Shown: in pieces, positions 41,004 to 51,230 of the stretch | How the letters are laid out: each line of letters starts with the position of its first letter | Numbering within the stretch: position 1 is the first letter of the stretch | Source: Xestospongia bergquistia | Taxonomy: Eukaryota > Porifera > Demospongiae > Haplosclerida > Petrosiidae | Reading direction: 5' to 3' | Assembly (NCBI GenBank): GCA_963965975.1 | Contig: OZ014415.1 | Coordinates: forward strand, 3,849,001 to 3,913,000 | DNA: 64,000 bases | Position numbers and translations under genes: made by a program | The notes under the pieces: model-generated | Told to the model about the DNA's origin: nothing | Seen by the model: only the letters and a program-made list of their open reading frames with translations | Databases searched by the model: none

Positions 41004-41231
41004 TTATCTATAATCGTAAATGTTCTGTCCATATCGTTGAACACGTTTCCTGTTCCTCACAGGATACCTTGATTCATTTCCGTCTCTATCTTGTTCATTT
41101 CTGTCTTGCTCATCACTTTCTTGTTTATCTCTGTCATCTTCTATATCATAATCACTATCTTCATCATCTGTTACATTTCCACTGACTTTAACTTTCTTTA
41201 ACATTGATGTTTCTCGTAAGATACTTTCCAT
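41004..41231 (-). CDS. Gypsy pol C-terminal tail in shifted frame
   Basis: Overlaps the end of the polyprotein in another frame. It reads an acidic DEDSDYDIEDD stretch and ends YPVRNRKRVQRYGQNIYDYR. An acidic linker and an R-x-R-N-R-x-x-x-x-R-Y-G motif are the usual end of pol in this gypsy clade, so the two frames were probably once continuous and a small indel near 41210 separates them. Confidence 0.65.
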   Translation of the reverse strand: MESILRETSMLKKVKVSGNVTDDEDSDYDIEDDRDKQESDEQDRNEQDRDGNESRYPVRNRKRVQRYGQNIYDYR

Positions 41232-44200
41232 TTCGAGTTACTGTTATCATCGATCCTTTCACTCTCACTACTTTGAATGGAACTGGATCAAACATTGTTG
41301 AAAATTTATTGATTTTCCTCTGCTTCATTAGTACCACATCGTCTACTTTCAACTCCAACACTTTGGCTCTTCTTCTTCTATCTGCATCTTCTTTCATTTG
41401 TACTTTCTTTTCTTTATCTCTCTTTCTAACTGGATGATCTTGTTGCTTTACCAATTCTGGAAGTTTTGTGTTTATGACTCTATTAAACAACAATTTAGAT
41501 GGAGGTTCGTTTGTCGTCAAGTGAGGTGTAGCTCTATAATTTAGTAAAAATACATTGACTTCTTTCTTCCAGTCCTTGTTCATTACATGAGCACTTTTTA
41601 TCGCTTTTGACAATGGCTTCATGAAATTTTCTGCTTCGGAATTTGCTTGCGGCCACAATGGTGTCACTCTTCTGTGATTGATTCCATATTCTTGCATGAA
41701 CACTTTAAAATCTTGATTGTTAAAAGGAGGTCCATTGTCGCTTTTCAAAATTCTTGGAATACCATGAGTACAAAATATTTTTTCTAACTTCACGATTGTA
41801 CTTTTAGCAGAGGTCGTCTGGACAATTTCAACTACAGGAAATTGTGAATATGCATCTATGGCAACTAATAGGTATTCACCAGTGGGGAAAGGTCCGCAAA
41901 AATCTACATGTACAGTATGCCATGGCTCTGGTGGCAACTCTGACATCTGTAATGGACTTGGACATAAACTTGATGTGTTTGCTTGACATGGTGTACAATA
42001 GTCTATCACTTGTTTTACTTCTTTGTCAATTCCTGGGAACCATACTTCTTCTCTGATCAATTGCTTTGTCTTAACTAGTCCCTGATGTCCTTCATGAGCC
42101 AACTCCATTGCACGTTTTCTTAGTGCACTTGGTATCACAATTCGAGTTCCTCTGAGAATGATATTCGAATCACTGTGTATCGTCAATTCATCACGAACTT
42201 TGTGAAATAGCTTGAGTTCCTTTAAATTGACTTCACCAGAAAAATCCCATTTTCCTGATCTAACACTTTGTACCAACCTTTGTAATGTTTTATCCTCTTT
42301 TGTTGCTTTCTGTATGTCTGCTAGTGACATTGCCTTTGGAACTGCATTAATACTGATGAATTTGACATATTCTTCCGCAACTTTAACTTCGTCTTCAGTA
42401 ACATTCTGGCTCGGATGTCGCGATAAGTAATCAGATGGATTTTTCTCTCCCTTTATGTGTCTAACTGAAAAATCATATTCTTGTAATAACATGTTCCACC
42501 TCTCAATTCTTGCCGATGCTTTCGACTTTTTATTCTCAAAAATGAATTGAAGTGGCTTGCAATCTGTGACTAACGTGAAATGACCACCAAACAAGTATAT
42601 GTGTAATCGCTTGATTGCCCAAACTATAGCAAGAGCTTCCTTTTCTGTCTGTGAATACTTCTGTTCTGTGGCTGATAACGATCTGCTCACATAAGCAACT
42701 ATCCTTCGGTCATCTGTACCTGGTGTCTTTTGTGACAATATGGCTGACAATCCCCATGGTGAGGCATCTGTAGTGAGCTCCGTTTGCTTCGTTCCATCAA
42801 AATAAGCCATCACTGTGTCACTAGTCAACATTTGCTTAACTTGCTTGAATGATTCTCTTTCTTTTTCTGTCCATTTAAAGTTGACATTTTTCTTTGTTAA
42901 GTCCCGTAGTGGCTTTGTAATGTCACTGAAATTTGGAATAAACTTGGCACAGTAGGTTGCCATGCCGATAAAACTTCGTACTTCTGTGGTTGATGATGGC
43001 GGTTTTGCTTCTTGTATTGTCTTGACCTTTCGAGGATCTGGAGAAATGCCCTTTCTTGAGAAGACAAATCCGAAAAATTCAAGTGACTTCTTGTTAAATT
43101 CGCATTTTTCTTTGTTTACTGTTAATCCTACACTCAAGAGTCTTCTGAATACTGCTTCCAGTGCTTCATCGTGTTTCTCTTGAGTTTCGCCAAACACAAT
43201 GATATCATCACTAATATTGATTACACCTTGAATGTCTCTGACTTGTTCATTAATAGCATTCTGGAAAATCTCACTGGCTGAATTAGTTCCAAAATTCAGT
43301 CGTTTATACCTTCGTAATCCTTTGTGTGTTGCAAAAGTCGTGATATATCTACTTTGTGAAGCTAAAGACAACTGGTGATATCCCGATCTCAAATCTAACT
43401 TGGAAAATACCGTTGCACCATTAAGAGAGTGTATCAAATCATCTACTGTGGGACTGGGGTGCCGTTCTCTAAGTATAGCTCTATTTGCCATCCGCATATC
43501 AATGCATAAACGAACTTCACCATTCCTTTTGGGAATAATTACTAATGGAGAAATCCATGGAGTAGGACTGTTTACCTTTTCGATGATGTCTTGTTTCTCT
43601 AATCTTTCCAGCTCAATCTCAACCTGCTTCCTCATGTGAAATGGAATTCGTCGTGCCGGTTGTGCTACTGGAGTTACCGACTCATCTATGTACAACATTA
43701 CTTCGTAGTCCTTTAATTTACCAACTCCTTCAAATACTTCAGCATACTGTTCTGTCAACTGTTTGATGTTCATAGCACAAACATTAACCTTAATTAGTCC
43801 AAGTTCTCGGGCTGTAATATAACTCATGAGAGAGCCATTTGTACCTTGAAGTACGTGGATTGTTGCGTTGATACTGCTATCTTTTGTTTGTACTTGTGCG
43901 TCAAATTGACCTAATACTTTTAAACATGACTGGGATCCATATGCACAAATTCGAGTGGATGAGTTTCGAAGGGTCACCTGTTTCCTCTTGTTGATTGTCA
44001 TCAATGCTGATTCATCAATAATGTTGATTGATGCTCCCGTGTCAATTGTGACTTTAATTGGTACTCCATTTATTTTGACCATCATCTCTGGGACTTTGCC
44101 AGTATTATCACCAAGAGTATAAACGTATTCTTCCTCACTGCCACTTGGCGTTGACTTTTCACTAATTTTACGAACACGAGATGGTTGTAGTTTGTTTCTA

Positions 44201-44550
44201 GTTTTATTATTTCCTCGACACATTTTTGCGAAGTGATTGAATTTTAAACATTTGTGACACTGTTCACCTTTAGCAGGACACATTCCTTTGTTGTGTGTTT
44301 TCCCACATCGAGTACATTCATAAAGTGATACTTTAGGTTTCATTGACTGGGTTACTTTTGTTTTCGACTTAAACTGTTGATGTTTAATCACTCTTGCACT
44401 TTCGTGATTACTTGATTGTTCCATCCCACTGGCTAATCTCTCACTTTCTTCTAATGCTCTGGCTTTTGCTAGTAGTTTCTCAAGTGTGAGGTCATCTTCT
44501 CGTAACACATATCGTCTTAGGTGTTTTGATTTGCAATTTTGAATAATCAT
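41188..44550 (-). CDS. Gypsy gag-pol polyprotein
   Basis: 1120 codons. It begins with the end of the capsid (LREDDLTLEKLLAKARALEE), followed by CCHC knuckles (CTRCGKTHNKGMC and CHKCLKFNHFAKMC, about residues 78-108). Next come protease with VTIDTGASINII (about 165-180), RT with NISDDIIVFGETQEKHD in the catalytic palm, RNase H with TTDASPWGLSAIL and ALAIVWAIKRLHIYLFG, and a zinc-binding HHCC region (HEGHQGLVKTKQLI, CTPC). The integrase core shows HVDFCGPF, KSDNGPPFNN and ANSEAENFMK, so all three acidic residues are present. Gag and pol share one frame. The frame stops at NGKYLTRNINVKES. Confidence 0.9.
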   Translation of the reverse strand: MIIQNCKSKHLRRYVLREDDLTLEKLLAKARALEESERLASGMEQSSNHESARVIKHQQFKSKTKVTQSMKPKVSLYECTRCGKTHNKGMCPAKGEQCHKCLKFNHFAKMCRGNNKTRNKLQPSRVRKISEKSTPSGSEEEYVYTLGDNTGKVPEMMVKINGVPIKVTIDTGASINIIDESALMTINKRKQVTLRNSSTRICAYGSQSCLKVLGQFDAQVQTKDSSINATIHVLQGTNGSLMSYITARELGLIKVNVCAMNIKQLTEQYAEVFEGVGKLKDYEVMLYIDESVTPVAQPARRIPFHMRKQVEIELERLEKQDIIEKVNSPTPWISPLVIIPKRNGEVRLCIDMRMANRAILRERHPSPTVDDLIHSLNGATVFSKLDLRSGYHQLSLASQSRYITTFATHKGLRRYKRLNFGTNSASEIFQNAINEQVRDIQGVINISDDIIVFGETQEKHDEALEAVFRRLLSVGLTVNKEKCEFNKKSLEFFGFVFSRKGISPDPRKVKTIQEAKPPSSTTEVRSFIGMATYCAKFIPNFSDITKPLRDLTKKNVNFKWTEKERESFKQVKQMLTSDTVMAYFDGTKQTELTTDASPWGLSAILSQKTPGTDDRRIVAYVSRSLSATEQKYSQTEKEALAIVWAIKRLHIYLFGGHFTLVTDCKPLQFIFENKKSKASARIERWNMLLQEYDFSVRHIKGEKNPSDYLSRHPSQNVTEDEVKVAEEYVKFISINAVPKAMSLADIQKATKEDKTLQRLVQSVRSGKWDFSGEVNLKELKLFHKVRDELTIHSDSNIILRGTRIVIPSALRKRAMELAHEGHQGLVKTKQLIREEVWFPGIDKEVKQVIDYCTPCQANTSSLCPSPLQMSELPPEPWHTVHVDFCGPFPTGEYLLVAIDAYSQFPVVEIVQTTSAKSTIVKLEKIFCTHGIPRILKSDNGPPFNNQDFKVFMQEYGINHRRVTPLWPQANSEAENFMKPLSKAIKSAHVMNKDWKKEVNVFLLNYRATPHLTTNEPPSKLLFNRVINTKLPELVKQQDHPVRKRDKEKKVQMKEDADRRRRAKVLELKVDDVVLMKQRKINKFSTMFDPVPFKVVRVKGSMITVTRNGKYLTRNINVKES

Positions 44551-44581
44551 TGACCTGAGTTCCCTGTCAATATCAGCAAAT

Positions 44582-44950
44582 TCAGTGGACAGCTAATTTT
44601 CTTAGCCTGGTTACAAATTGATCGATCGTTTCACCATCATGTTGTGTGATTTGTCGGAACTGGAAAACTTCATAATCAATATTTTTCTTAGGTGTGAAAT
44701 AATCATCTAGCTTCTTCATGGCGGACGCATAATCATTTCCTGCTTCTGGAATCGCTTCAAATATTTCTTGAGTTTCAGCTCCTGCCTGGTATAATAACAG
44801 AGCGCGTTTCTGTTGATCATCTGTGACTCCCACAGCCACTAGATATGTCTCGAAGCGTCGTTTCCATATTTTCCAACGTTGACTCAACGATGTCGGGTCC
44901 GAAATAGGATCAAACGGTGGAAGCGATGCCAAATCAAGCTTAGTAGCCAT
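44582..44950 (-). CDS. Gypsy gag, N-terminal part
   Basis: Starts MATKLDLASLPPFDPISDPT, with WKIWKRRFETYLVAVGV, a LLYQAGAETQEIFEAIP helix and FRQITQHDGETIDQFVTRLR as in Ty3/gypsy capsids. The frame ends at TGA after RKLAVH. The next frame down (FADIDRELRSMII) continues the same capsid family alignment, so a one-base change splits gag here. The break is too far upstream for a programmed gag-pol shift, which in this family lies after the zinc knuckle. Confidence 0.8.
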   Translation of the reverse strand: MATKLDLASLPPFDPISDPTSLSQRWKIWKRRFETYLVAVGVTDDQQKRALLLYQAGAETQEIFEAIPEAGNDYASAMKKLDDYFTPKKNIDYEVFQFRQITQHDGETIDQFVTRLRKLAVH

Positions 44951-44993
44951 TTGGACTTAAAATGACCATAAAATATATCCTCTCGTCGCCAAT

Positions 44994-45124
44994 TATAATG
45001 TTGTTTGATATACCAACAATCAGATTCTTTAAGATAACTCAATTCACAAAGTTAGACATTAACAACACGAGGTCACACTTAATCACGTGACCAAATAATA
45101 ATAACAATAATAATAAACATTACA
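44994..45124 (-). repeat. 5' LTR and primer-binding site of the young gypsy element
   Basis: 131 bp, minus-strand start TGTAATGTTTATTATTATTG. Just inside the element, at 44979-44991, the minus strand reads TGGCGACGAGAGG, the expected place and TGG start for a tRNA primer-binding site. Confidence 0.85.
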
Positions 45125-45575
45125 ATGTACTATTTCTATTTTTTCTTGCATTCTCAAACAAGGCTTTTCTTTGAGCAATTAGAGTATCAACAGTGACTAT
45201 AACATATTCCTGTATAATAATAATTATAATGATAATTAATGACAGGCTGAGATAACAGTAACTATACACAGTAATCATAACTTTTATTATCTTTCTCCTT
45301 TTTAGCAATATCTGTAATTAAAACACTAACTTACATATGTGTTTGCTAGATATTCATCTAAGATTCCTTTCCCTTTTTTCTTCTTTGTTTCAACATTGAT
45401 TAGTATATATGACAGCTATGAGTTCAATTGATGTATGCAGAAAGAATGGATGTGTTATATGCAAACACACATGTCTCTAAAATAAATCCCATTTAGCTTT
45501 CTTGTCATGGGTAAACTTCATCAACATCTGTTTAAGGATTTGATTCCACCTTTCATCTAATCCACACAGTACCAG
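45125..45575 (-). pseudogene. Old gypsy integrase fragment, proximal piece
   Basis: The minus strand reads LCGLDERWNQILKQMLMKFT and HDKKAKWDLF (about 45565-45475), the region after the catalytic Glu of gypsy integrases. Further on it reads VDTLIAQRKALFENARKN (about 45210-45130). Intervening sequence is diverged. The fragment stops at the target site of the young gypsy element and resumes at 40777. Confidence 0.6.
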
Positions 45576-45610
45576 AAAACAATATAATCTAATAATGTTG
45601 GTTAACGTAC

Positions 45611-45769
45611 CAATAGGGGCATGTGGAGGAGTCGTAATTTCCAACCTTTGACAATGACATTGTCTCCAGGGAACCCTGTGTGTTTTAGTGCAGTTTCTTT
45701 ATCACCTGCCCTTTCTGCTAATTCATCCTGTTCACTATTATAATCATTAGATGTAAATTCTTGAACACA
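45611..45769 (-). pseudogene. Paralogous exon of the ZU5/CARD gene (post-ZU5 region)
   Basis: A 159-bp exon with acceptor (TTTAG) and donor (gtacgt). It reads CVQEFTSNDYNSEQDELAER, TALKHTGFPGDNVIVKGWKL and RLLHMPLL, closely paralleling exon 13 of the intact gene (EEIAKNEIDTKVMLKLSGFP, GWRVQPLRIPPL), including length and phase 0 at both ends. No further exons of this copy were found around it; an old gypsy integrase lies on the 3' side and somatomedin-B sequence on the 5' side. Confidence 0.7.
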
Positions 45770-45835
45770 CTAAAGGGTATATCATAGATATCACAGTGGT
45801 ATATAAATGGCTCAGATTTTATGTACCTTAGAATA

Positions 45836-45930
45836 CTTAGAATGATTGTTGTAGTGATGTAGTTGATATTGGTTGTTATCTTACATCTTTTTCACCATCT
45901 GTAGTTTCACTTACTCAAACTGATACATTG
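45836..45930 (+). pseudogene. Somatomedin-B-like half exon
   Basis: Only the second half of the module remains: RNDCCSDVVDIGCYLTSFSP, then a gtaaga donor. It is nearly the same as the end of copy 1 at 2.2 kb. The sequence upstream of about 45836 is unrelated, so the exon was cut by a rearrangement. Confidence 0.55.
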
Positions 45931-46058
45931 GTAAGACTTGATCACATCTAAATTCTGTTTAAAGTTTACTTTCAATTCTGAAATATAAGAAGGTTTCTTC
46001 CTAACAGTTATGTGAGTTTAAGATTAATCAACTTTATTATCATTAATTTTTCATGTAG

Positions 46059-46169
46059 ACACAGAATCTAAACCTCCATACACTTTAATAAGAAATACAC
46101 ATCTTTCGACAAATTCATTGTTTACTTCAAGTGGTTCAATAGCTACATCTACACCAATTGTTACTGGAG
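46059..46169 (+). CDS. Ser/Thr linker exon, right cluster
   Basis: Open 111-bp exon with phase-1 introns, reading TESKPPYTLIRNTHLSTN, then SLFTSSGSIATSTPIVTG. Same length and boundaries as the linker at 1952. Confidence 0.55.
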
Positions 46170-46224
46170 GTAGATAAACATTATGAATAAAAATAATAAG
46201 TTGATCATTTTATGTCAATTTTAG

Positions 46225-46432
46225 GCTCTTGTTTGTCACTTAGTCTTAGCTATTCTATTCTAGGTATTAGCTATGTTGTGGTAGGTCCCTGTCACCATCT
46301 TGTAGCATTAATGGATGCTATTGTGATCAAACCTGTCACATTGTTAAAGACTGTTGTATTGATGTTGCTGATATTGTCATTCTATTTCTTCTTCCTCTAT
46401 TACAGTGTCACCTACTCCAAATTATACATTTA
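46225..46432 (+). pseudogene. Somatomedin-B-like exon, right cluster (frame-shifted)
   Basis: Starts GSCLSLSLSYS in frame, then slips. The core CSINGCYCDQTCHIVKDCC followed by IDVADI is in another frame, and the last Cys is lost. Acceptor and donor remain. Confidence 0.55.
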
Positions 46433-46783
46433 GTAAGACAAAATGAGAAGCTCCTTATTTCATATTTATAAGCAAGTTTGGTTAAGAATACTATATCCAA
46501 CATTGTATGTTCCATCTAACTTCAATTTGTGTAATGATTACTTTCAAAACAATTATTGGATAATTTTAACTTATAATAATTTTACCTCAAAATCATATTA
46601 CCTATGTTTTTGTAGGTATCAAATTTTAGTCGAGTCATAATTTACTTTTATTGTGTGTTTATATGAAGGTTTTCTTCCCAATATTTCAAGTGCAAAGTAG
46701 CAGCATATATTTTCATTAATAAAATATTATCTATTATTATAATAATTATAATAATTATCAATTTTATTACCATTTTTATATAG

Positions 46784-46975
46784 ACACAGAATATGAAAAT
46801 CCACACCCTTTTACAAGTAGTACACATCTTTTTCCACCTTCTAGCTTCAAGTGGTTCTATAGTTTCACCTGGACCATTTGTTACTGGAGGTAAATGAGCA
46901 CTATGAAAAAAATAAATTATTCATAATATGTTCATTTTAGGTTCATGTATGGCAATTAATCTCAGCTATTCTAGT
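46784..46975 (+). pseudogene. Broken linker exon and truncated somatomedin-B exon
   Basis: 46784-46889 is a linker exon (TEYENPHPFTSSTHLFPP) that slips near TCTAGCTTC. After a short intron, 46941-46975 starts a somatomedin-B exon (GSCMAINLSYS), which ends abruptly in unrelated AT-rich sequence. Closest relatives are 4213-4313 and 4365-4556. Confidence 0.5.
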
Positions 46976-47410
46976 CAAAATCAAATTTAGTTTTATTGAC
47001 ATATATAAAGGTTTATTAGCTCATGTGTAAAATAACAGCATATGTAGTACTGATGTGATACTTAATTGTGATCATTTTATCTCTTACATTATGTCAGTAC
47101 TCAGTATTACTACTTTTTATGCCTATTTAAAAATCTCGACACGCACAAGTAGTATACTCCTTCTAGCAAATATTAATCTTATTTTTTAAGTTGTTCTGTA
47201 GTTACTACATGTATGCCATACAATATACTTCCTATTACAACTATAACCATTAATCAAGTTGTCAATATATTCAAAATATGGTCATGTAGAAAGACACAGT
47301 GCAATAGTTAGGTAACACATCTTATGTTTTATACTACATACATGTCAGTGGCCATCCCTACATACCTTTATATACAGTGTTATATTATTTACCTAATATT
47401 TCTAATATAG

Positions 47411-47907
47411 AATCCACACCTACTACCACAGTAATACCTTCAGTCCTTACTACACCTACTGTAATAAGTCCCCTTACAGATAGACCTAGTAGTGGTTAGT
47501 TATATTACTACTGTTGTTCAATAACTCTCTTATATCTAGCCCATGATGGTGTTATTGCTGGTATTATTATTAGTATAATTATCTTAATAATACTAATAAC
47601 AATTATTACATTAACTATTATAGTAATCTTGATATATAAAGGTCAGTACTATATATAGTAATTATTTGTACTATTACCATTCTATGTGTGTCTCCTACTA
47701 GCATTTATTACTAAATACAGTAGAGCTGAGACTATTCCAGAAATACAAAATATCTTCTCAAAACAAAATGAAGCCCATGGTACAATTGAAGGACCAGATC
47801 AACAGTCATCAATTGAAATATCAGAGAATATAGCATATAGTACAGTGGAACAACAACCACAACTACCACAACTAATTACTCCTCCAATTTATGAGACAAT
47901 AAATTAA
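47411..47907 (+). CDS. Membrane and cytoplasmic end of a single-pass receptor
   Basis: Three in-phase exons. 47411-47494 is a Thr/Pro-rich stalk (STPTTTVIPSVLTTPTVISP). 47540-47641 codes for one helix of about 30 hydrophobic residues (GVIAGIIISIIILIILITII). 47702-47907 is a cytoplasmic tail ending ITPPIYETIN before TAA. The tail begins with a basic stop-transfer (ITKYSRAE) and contains two Tyr motifs, NIAYSTVEQ and PIYETI. The first fits the ITIM pattern (I-x-Y-x-x-V); the second is Y-x-x-I. All introns are phase 1, as in the linker/somatomedin-B exons upstream, so this is probably the 3' end of that gene. No complete chain of exons connects them. Confidence 0.6.
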
Positions 47908-48090
47908 GATAAAAATAAACTACTATTGTTTGTTAATTTTATTGAATGGAATAAACAGTATAATAAATTTATTTATTCCTACCTCAGCCAACAAGTCGAT
48001 TAAGCCTGCTGTAGACAGAAATCTCAACATTGTAATAAATTATATGGAGTAAAGGAATGCCCAAAAGGCACTTCCAAATTCAACAGGGCT

Positions 48091-48624
48091 GTGGTTGATC
48101 TTAAAAGTGTCACCTCCATCATTTCCAAACTAGACAGTTCCTTTAACGAATACTCAATTAGAGACTCTCTCCGGCTTGGAAGATACCAAGAGGAAGCCGA
48201 ATGTCCACGTCCACTCCTGGTAAAATTCAACAGAGCTGCAGATGTCTCCAAGGTCTTTTCTAAAAGAAACAGACTGGACAAATCTTTCATTATCAAGCCA
48301 GATCTGTCACCTACTGATAGAGCACAAGAATTAAGCTCTCCCTCTGAAGGAACGCTGGTCATTAATCCAGTCAGGGCACAGCAAAAGCAAAGTAAAAACC
48401 AAGGCTCTTGCATTTTCATCAATAAGAAGTTGCATGGTCAAGTTATCAATCTCATGTTTCAGCGCTATCCTCAGCTTGGAGATGATGCCCCTAACAAGAG
48501 GACGTCCTCAGACAGAGAAGAACATGCTCCAGGCTTAGAAGATCTAACGCTTTCCTCAACTTCAGTTCCTGATCAAAGTTTTCCCCCTCCTTCTAATCCA
48601 GTGGCTTTTTGCCACCAGGGTTAG
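48091..48624 (+). pseudogene. LINE ORF1-like protein
   Basis: Reads DLKSVTSIISKLDSSFNEYS, DSLRLGRYQEEAECPRPLLV, KFNRAADVSKVFSKRNRL and KPDLSPTDRAQEL. The RLG-x-Y...RP-x-L-V-x-F...DLS order is the RNA-recognition-like part of ORF1 proteins in CR1/L2-type LINEs, which coat element RNA. Confidence 0.55.
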
Positions 48625-48639
48625 TACCTCCGAGGACTG

Positions 48640-49751
48640 ACTAACTGACAATCTCAAAATTTGTCTCTGGAATTCACATAGCCTAGTAAACAAACTTCTC
48701 CAATTCCAATCATTTGTCTACTCATCCCCTTTTGATATCTATGCCATCACTGAAACCTAGCTGTCAAGTTACATATATGAAAATGAAATTCTGCCCAACA
48801 ACTTTATTCTTTATCGTAAAGACAGGAATACCAGAGGTGGTGGGGTTCTTCTGGCTGTACATCACAATATTCAATGTATTCTTCTTTCCTCTCCATCAAA
48901 CTTAGAAGTCATTATAATTACTGTTGATATCAAAAAAACTTCCTCTACCCTTTATCCTCTGTGTTGTTTACTCCTTACCCAACTCTAGTCAAGTCTACTT
49001 CCAGAACTTATTATCTTATCTGTCTACTCTCTCTTCTGCAAATTATCACATTATCATTACAGGAGATTTCAATTGCCCAGACATAGACTGGGATACACTG
49101 TCTAGCTCCTCCTCCACATCTACCATGATTTGCGATTTTGCATTTGATTTCAATCTGGAGCAACTGGTGTCAGCCCCTACACATATCAAAGGGAATATTC
49201 TTGACATAGTTTTGACTAATTGCGACAATTATATCGACAACCTCTTTATTCATCCTCACCAAGGACTAAGTATTCAATCTGATTATTTTATACTATCATT
49301 TTCTATTGCCAAATCAAGACCTAGTCCTGACCTGATATCTCCCCGATATGTATATGACTATTCCAAAGCTGATTGGGATGGTCTTTCTTCTTATCTTCTT
49401 GATTACGATTTTGATTCCATTTTTCATCTCAATGATGTTGAAACCTGTTGGATGTCTCTCAAACAATCACTTTTAACTGCTATGAGTTTGTTTGTTCCTA
49501 AGGTCAAACTCTGGGCACACCAACGCTCCAAGTGGTTTACTGCAAGCATCCAAAATCATTTGAATAAAGTTCACTCACTTCGTAAGAAAGCTAGATCAAC
49601 TCCTTCCCCTCAAAATTTATCTAATCTAGCCTTGTCTGAATCTCTCCTTCAAGCTGATATAGCTGAGGCAAAATTAAACTATGAATCACACCTTGTGTCT
49701 ACATTTGCTGCAAACAAAAACTACAAAATCTTTAACTACAGCGTTGTCTAA
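48640..49751 (+). pseudogene. LINE APE-type endonuclease
   Basis: The first part is in frames with stops (LWNSHSLVNKLLQFQSFVYS, YAITET, NTRGGGVLLAV). The open part from 48924 has CVVYSLPNSSQ, HIIITGDFNCPDIDW (the GDFN catalytic loop), and SAPTHIKGNILDIVLTN with QSDYFILSF in place of the usual S-D-H. The endonuclease would nick target DNA. Confidence 0.7.
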
Positions 49752-49779
49752 CCACATATAACTCCCTGCCAGCTACTAT

Positions 49780-51230
49780 TCGTTCAGACTCCTCAGAAGC
49801 AAGTTCTGACGTGGAAAAGGCCAATTTATTTAATCAATTCTTTCACTCTGTTTTTACCAGAAGCAACTACTCTTTACCCTCCCTGCAAGATTTTCCAGTA
49901 AATGGTGTCTCTATTAGTAAGATTACTTTCTCAGAGAGTGATGTATATGAAGTCCTTGCTACCCTCGACCCTAACAAAGCTATGGGTATGATGGTATTGG
50001 CCCTAATGTTCTTAAGTACTGTGCTCTTTCACTATGTGGTCCTATTCATCACCTCTTCTCTCTCTGTGTTCGTCTTCACTCAATCCCTGCTGAATGACAT
50101 CTACACTGCATCATCCCTATTTTTAAATCAGGGGACAAATCTCTAGTCCATAACTATAGACTTATCTCTCTTTTGTGCTCCATCTCTAAAGTCCTGGAGA
50201 TACTAATCTATAACAATATTATCGATCACGTCTTCTCCTCTATTTCCAATTTTCAGTTTGGTTTTCTCCAGCACAGTTCCACTATTCAACAGTTACTTCT
50301 ATTCCTGAGCACGATTTTCAACTCCTTTGACCAGAGATCCCAAACGGACTGTATCTATCTTGACCTACGAAAGGCTTTTGATACAGTTCCTCACAATGAG
50401 CTTTTATTCAAACTCTGGTTCATCGGCGATACAGGTAGCCTCTGGGAACTTTTTTGATCATACCTACTACTGTCTCCTCTTCAATTATTCTTATCTTTGC
50501 TGATGACACAAAATGTTACAGACCTATCAGTTGCCCAAATGACTCCTTGCTTCTTCAGAGAGACCTTGACTCCATCTCAGAGTGGTGTGCGGCATGGAAT
50601 TTGTCCTTTAACTCCACTAAATGTGCAGCTCTACACTTCTCTTGTTCTTCACCTTCTTCCTCTTCTACCTATTATTTGAATGGTGATTCAATTTCTGACA
50701 TGGTATGTCACCGTGATCTAGGTATTATAATGTCCAGGGATCTGTCCTGGAGTAACCACTATGACTATATTTCTGCCAAAGCTTATAAGACCCTTGGCCT
50801 CATCTGCCGTTCATTCCATCATATCAGCTCTATCTCTACCAAAAGGACTCTTTACATCTCTATTATTAGACCACAGATTCTCTATGGCTCTCAAATCTGG
50901 TGTCCCCATCTGATAAAGGACATTACCAAAATTGAGAATATTCAAAGGCGTGCTTCTAAATTTATCTTAAATGACTTCCTCTCTGACTACAAGTCTTGCC
51001 TTCACTTCATATACTGCCTCTCATGATCTCCATGGAACTAAATGACATAATCTTTATGGTTAGATGTCTCCAGTCTTCTCATTGCTGTATTGATATTCAT
51101 AGTCTTATTTCTTTTAGCTCTTCTGACACTAGATCTGCTAGTTCCCATAAAATGATTCATTCCATTTCCTCTACTAATTATTCTTGCCATTTCTTCTTTA
51201 ATCAAATTCCAAGACTGTAGAATGCCCTTC
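49780..51230 (+). pseudogene. LINE reverse transcriptase, internally deleted
   Basis: KANLFNQFFHSVFTRSNYS and a TLDPNKAMG block (after which the frame slips) lead to SISKVLEILIYNNI, ISNFQFGFLQHSSTIQQL and YLDLRKAFDTVPHNELLFKL. After that the QGVPQGSxLGPLLF region is missing and the frame resumes directly at FADDTKCYRPI, with the DD catalytic pair. WNLSFNSTKCAALHFS and the thumb (GSQIWCPHLIKDITKIENIQ, RRASKFI) follow. The deletion removes part of the palm. Confidence 0.7.

Larger units (their letters stand above)
40778..45124 (-). mobile_element. Young Ty3/gypsy LTR retrotransposon
   Basis: A 4.35-kb element on the minus strand with 131-bp LTRs (44994-45124 and 40778-40908) that differ at a single position, flanked by a 5-bp target duplication ATGTA (40773-40777 and 45125-45129). 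It carries gag, CCHC knuckles, protease, RT, RNase H and integrase. The two frame breaks (44.58 kb in gag and 41.21 kb near the pol end) are the only visible defects. Near-identical LTRs indicate recent insertion. Confidence 0.95.

Noticed and set aside
44560..44600. Programmed gag-pol frameshift in the young gypsy element
   Set aside because: The break lies inside the capsid part of gag, upstream of the zinc knuckle, while knuckle and pol share one frame. A random indel is more likely.
47686..47730. Start of the receptor tail at the in-frame ATG at 47686
   Set aside because: The bases before 47702 are intron (GTCAGT donor at 47642, CTACTAG acceptor at 47701). The exon joins in phase to the transmembrane exon.
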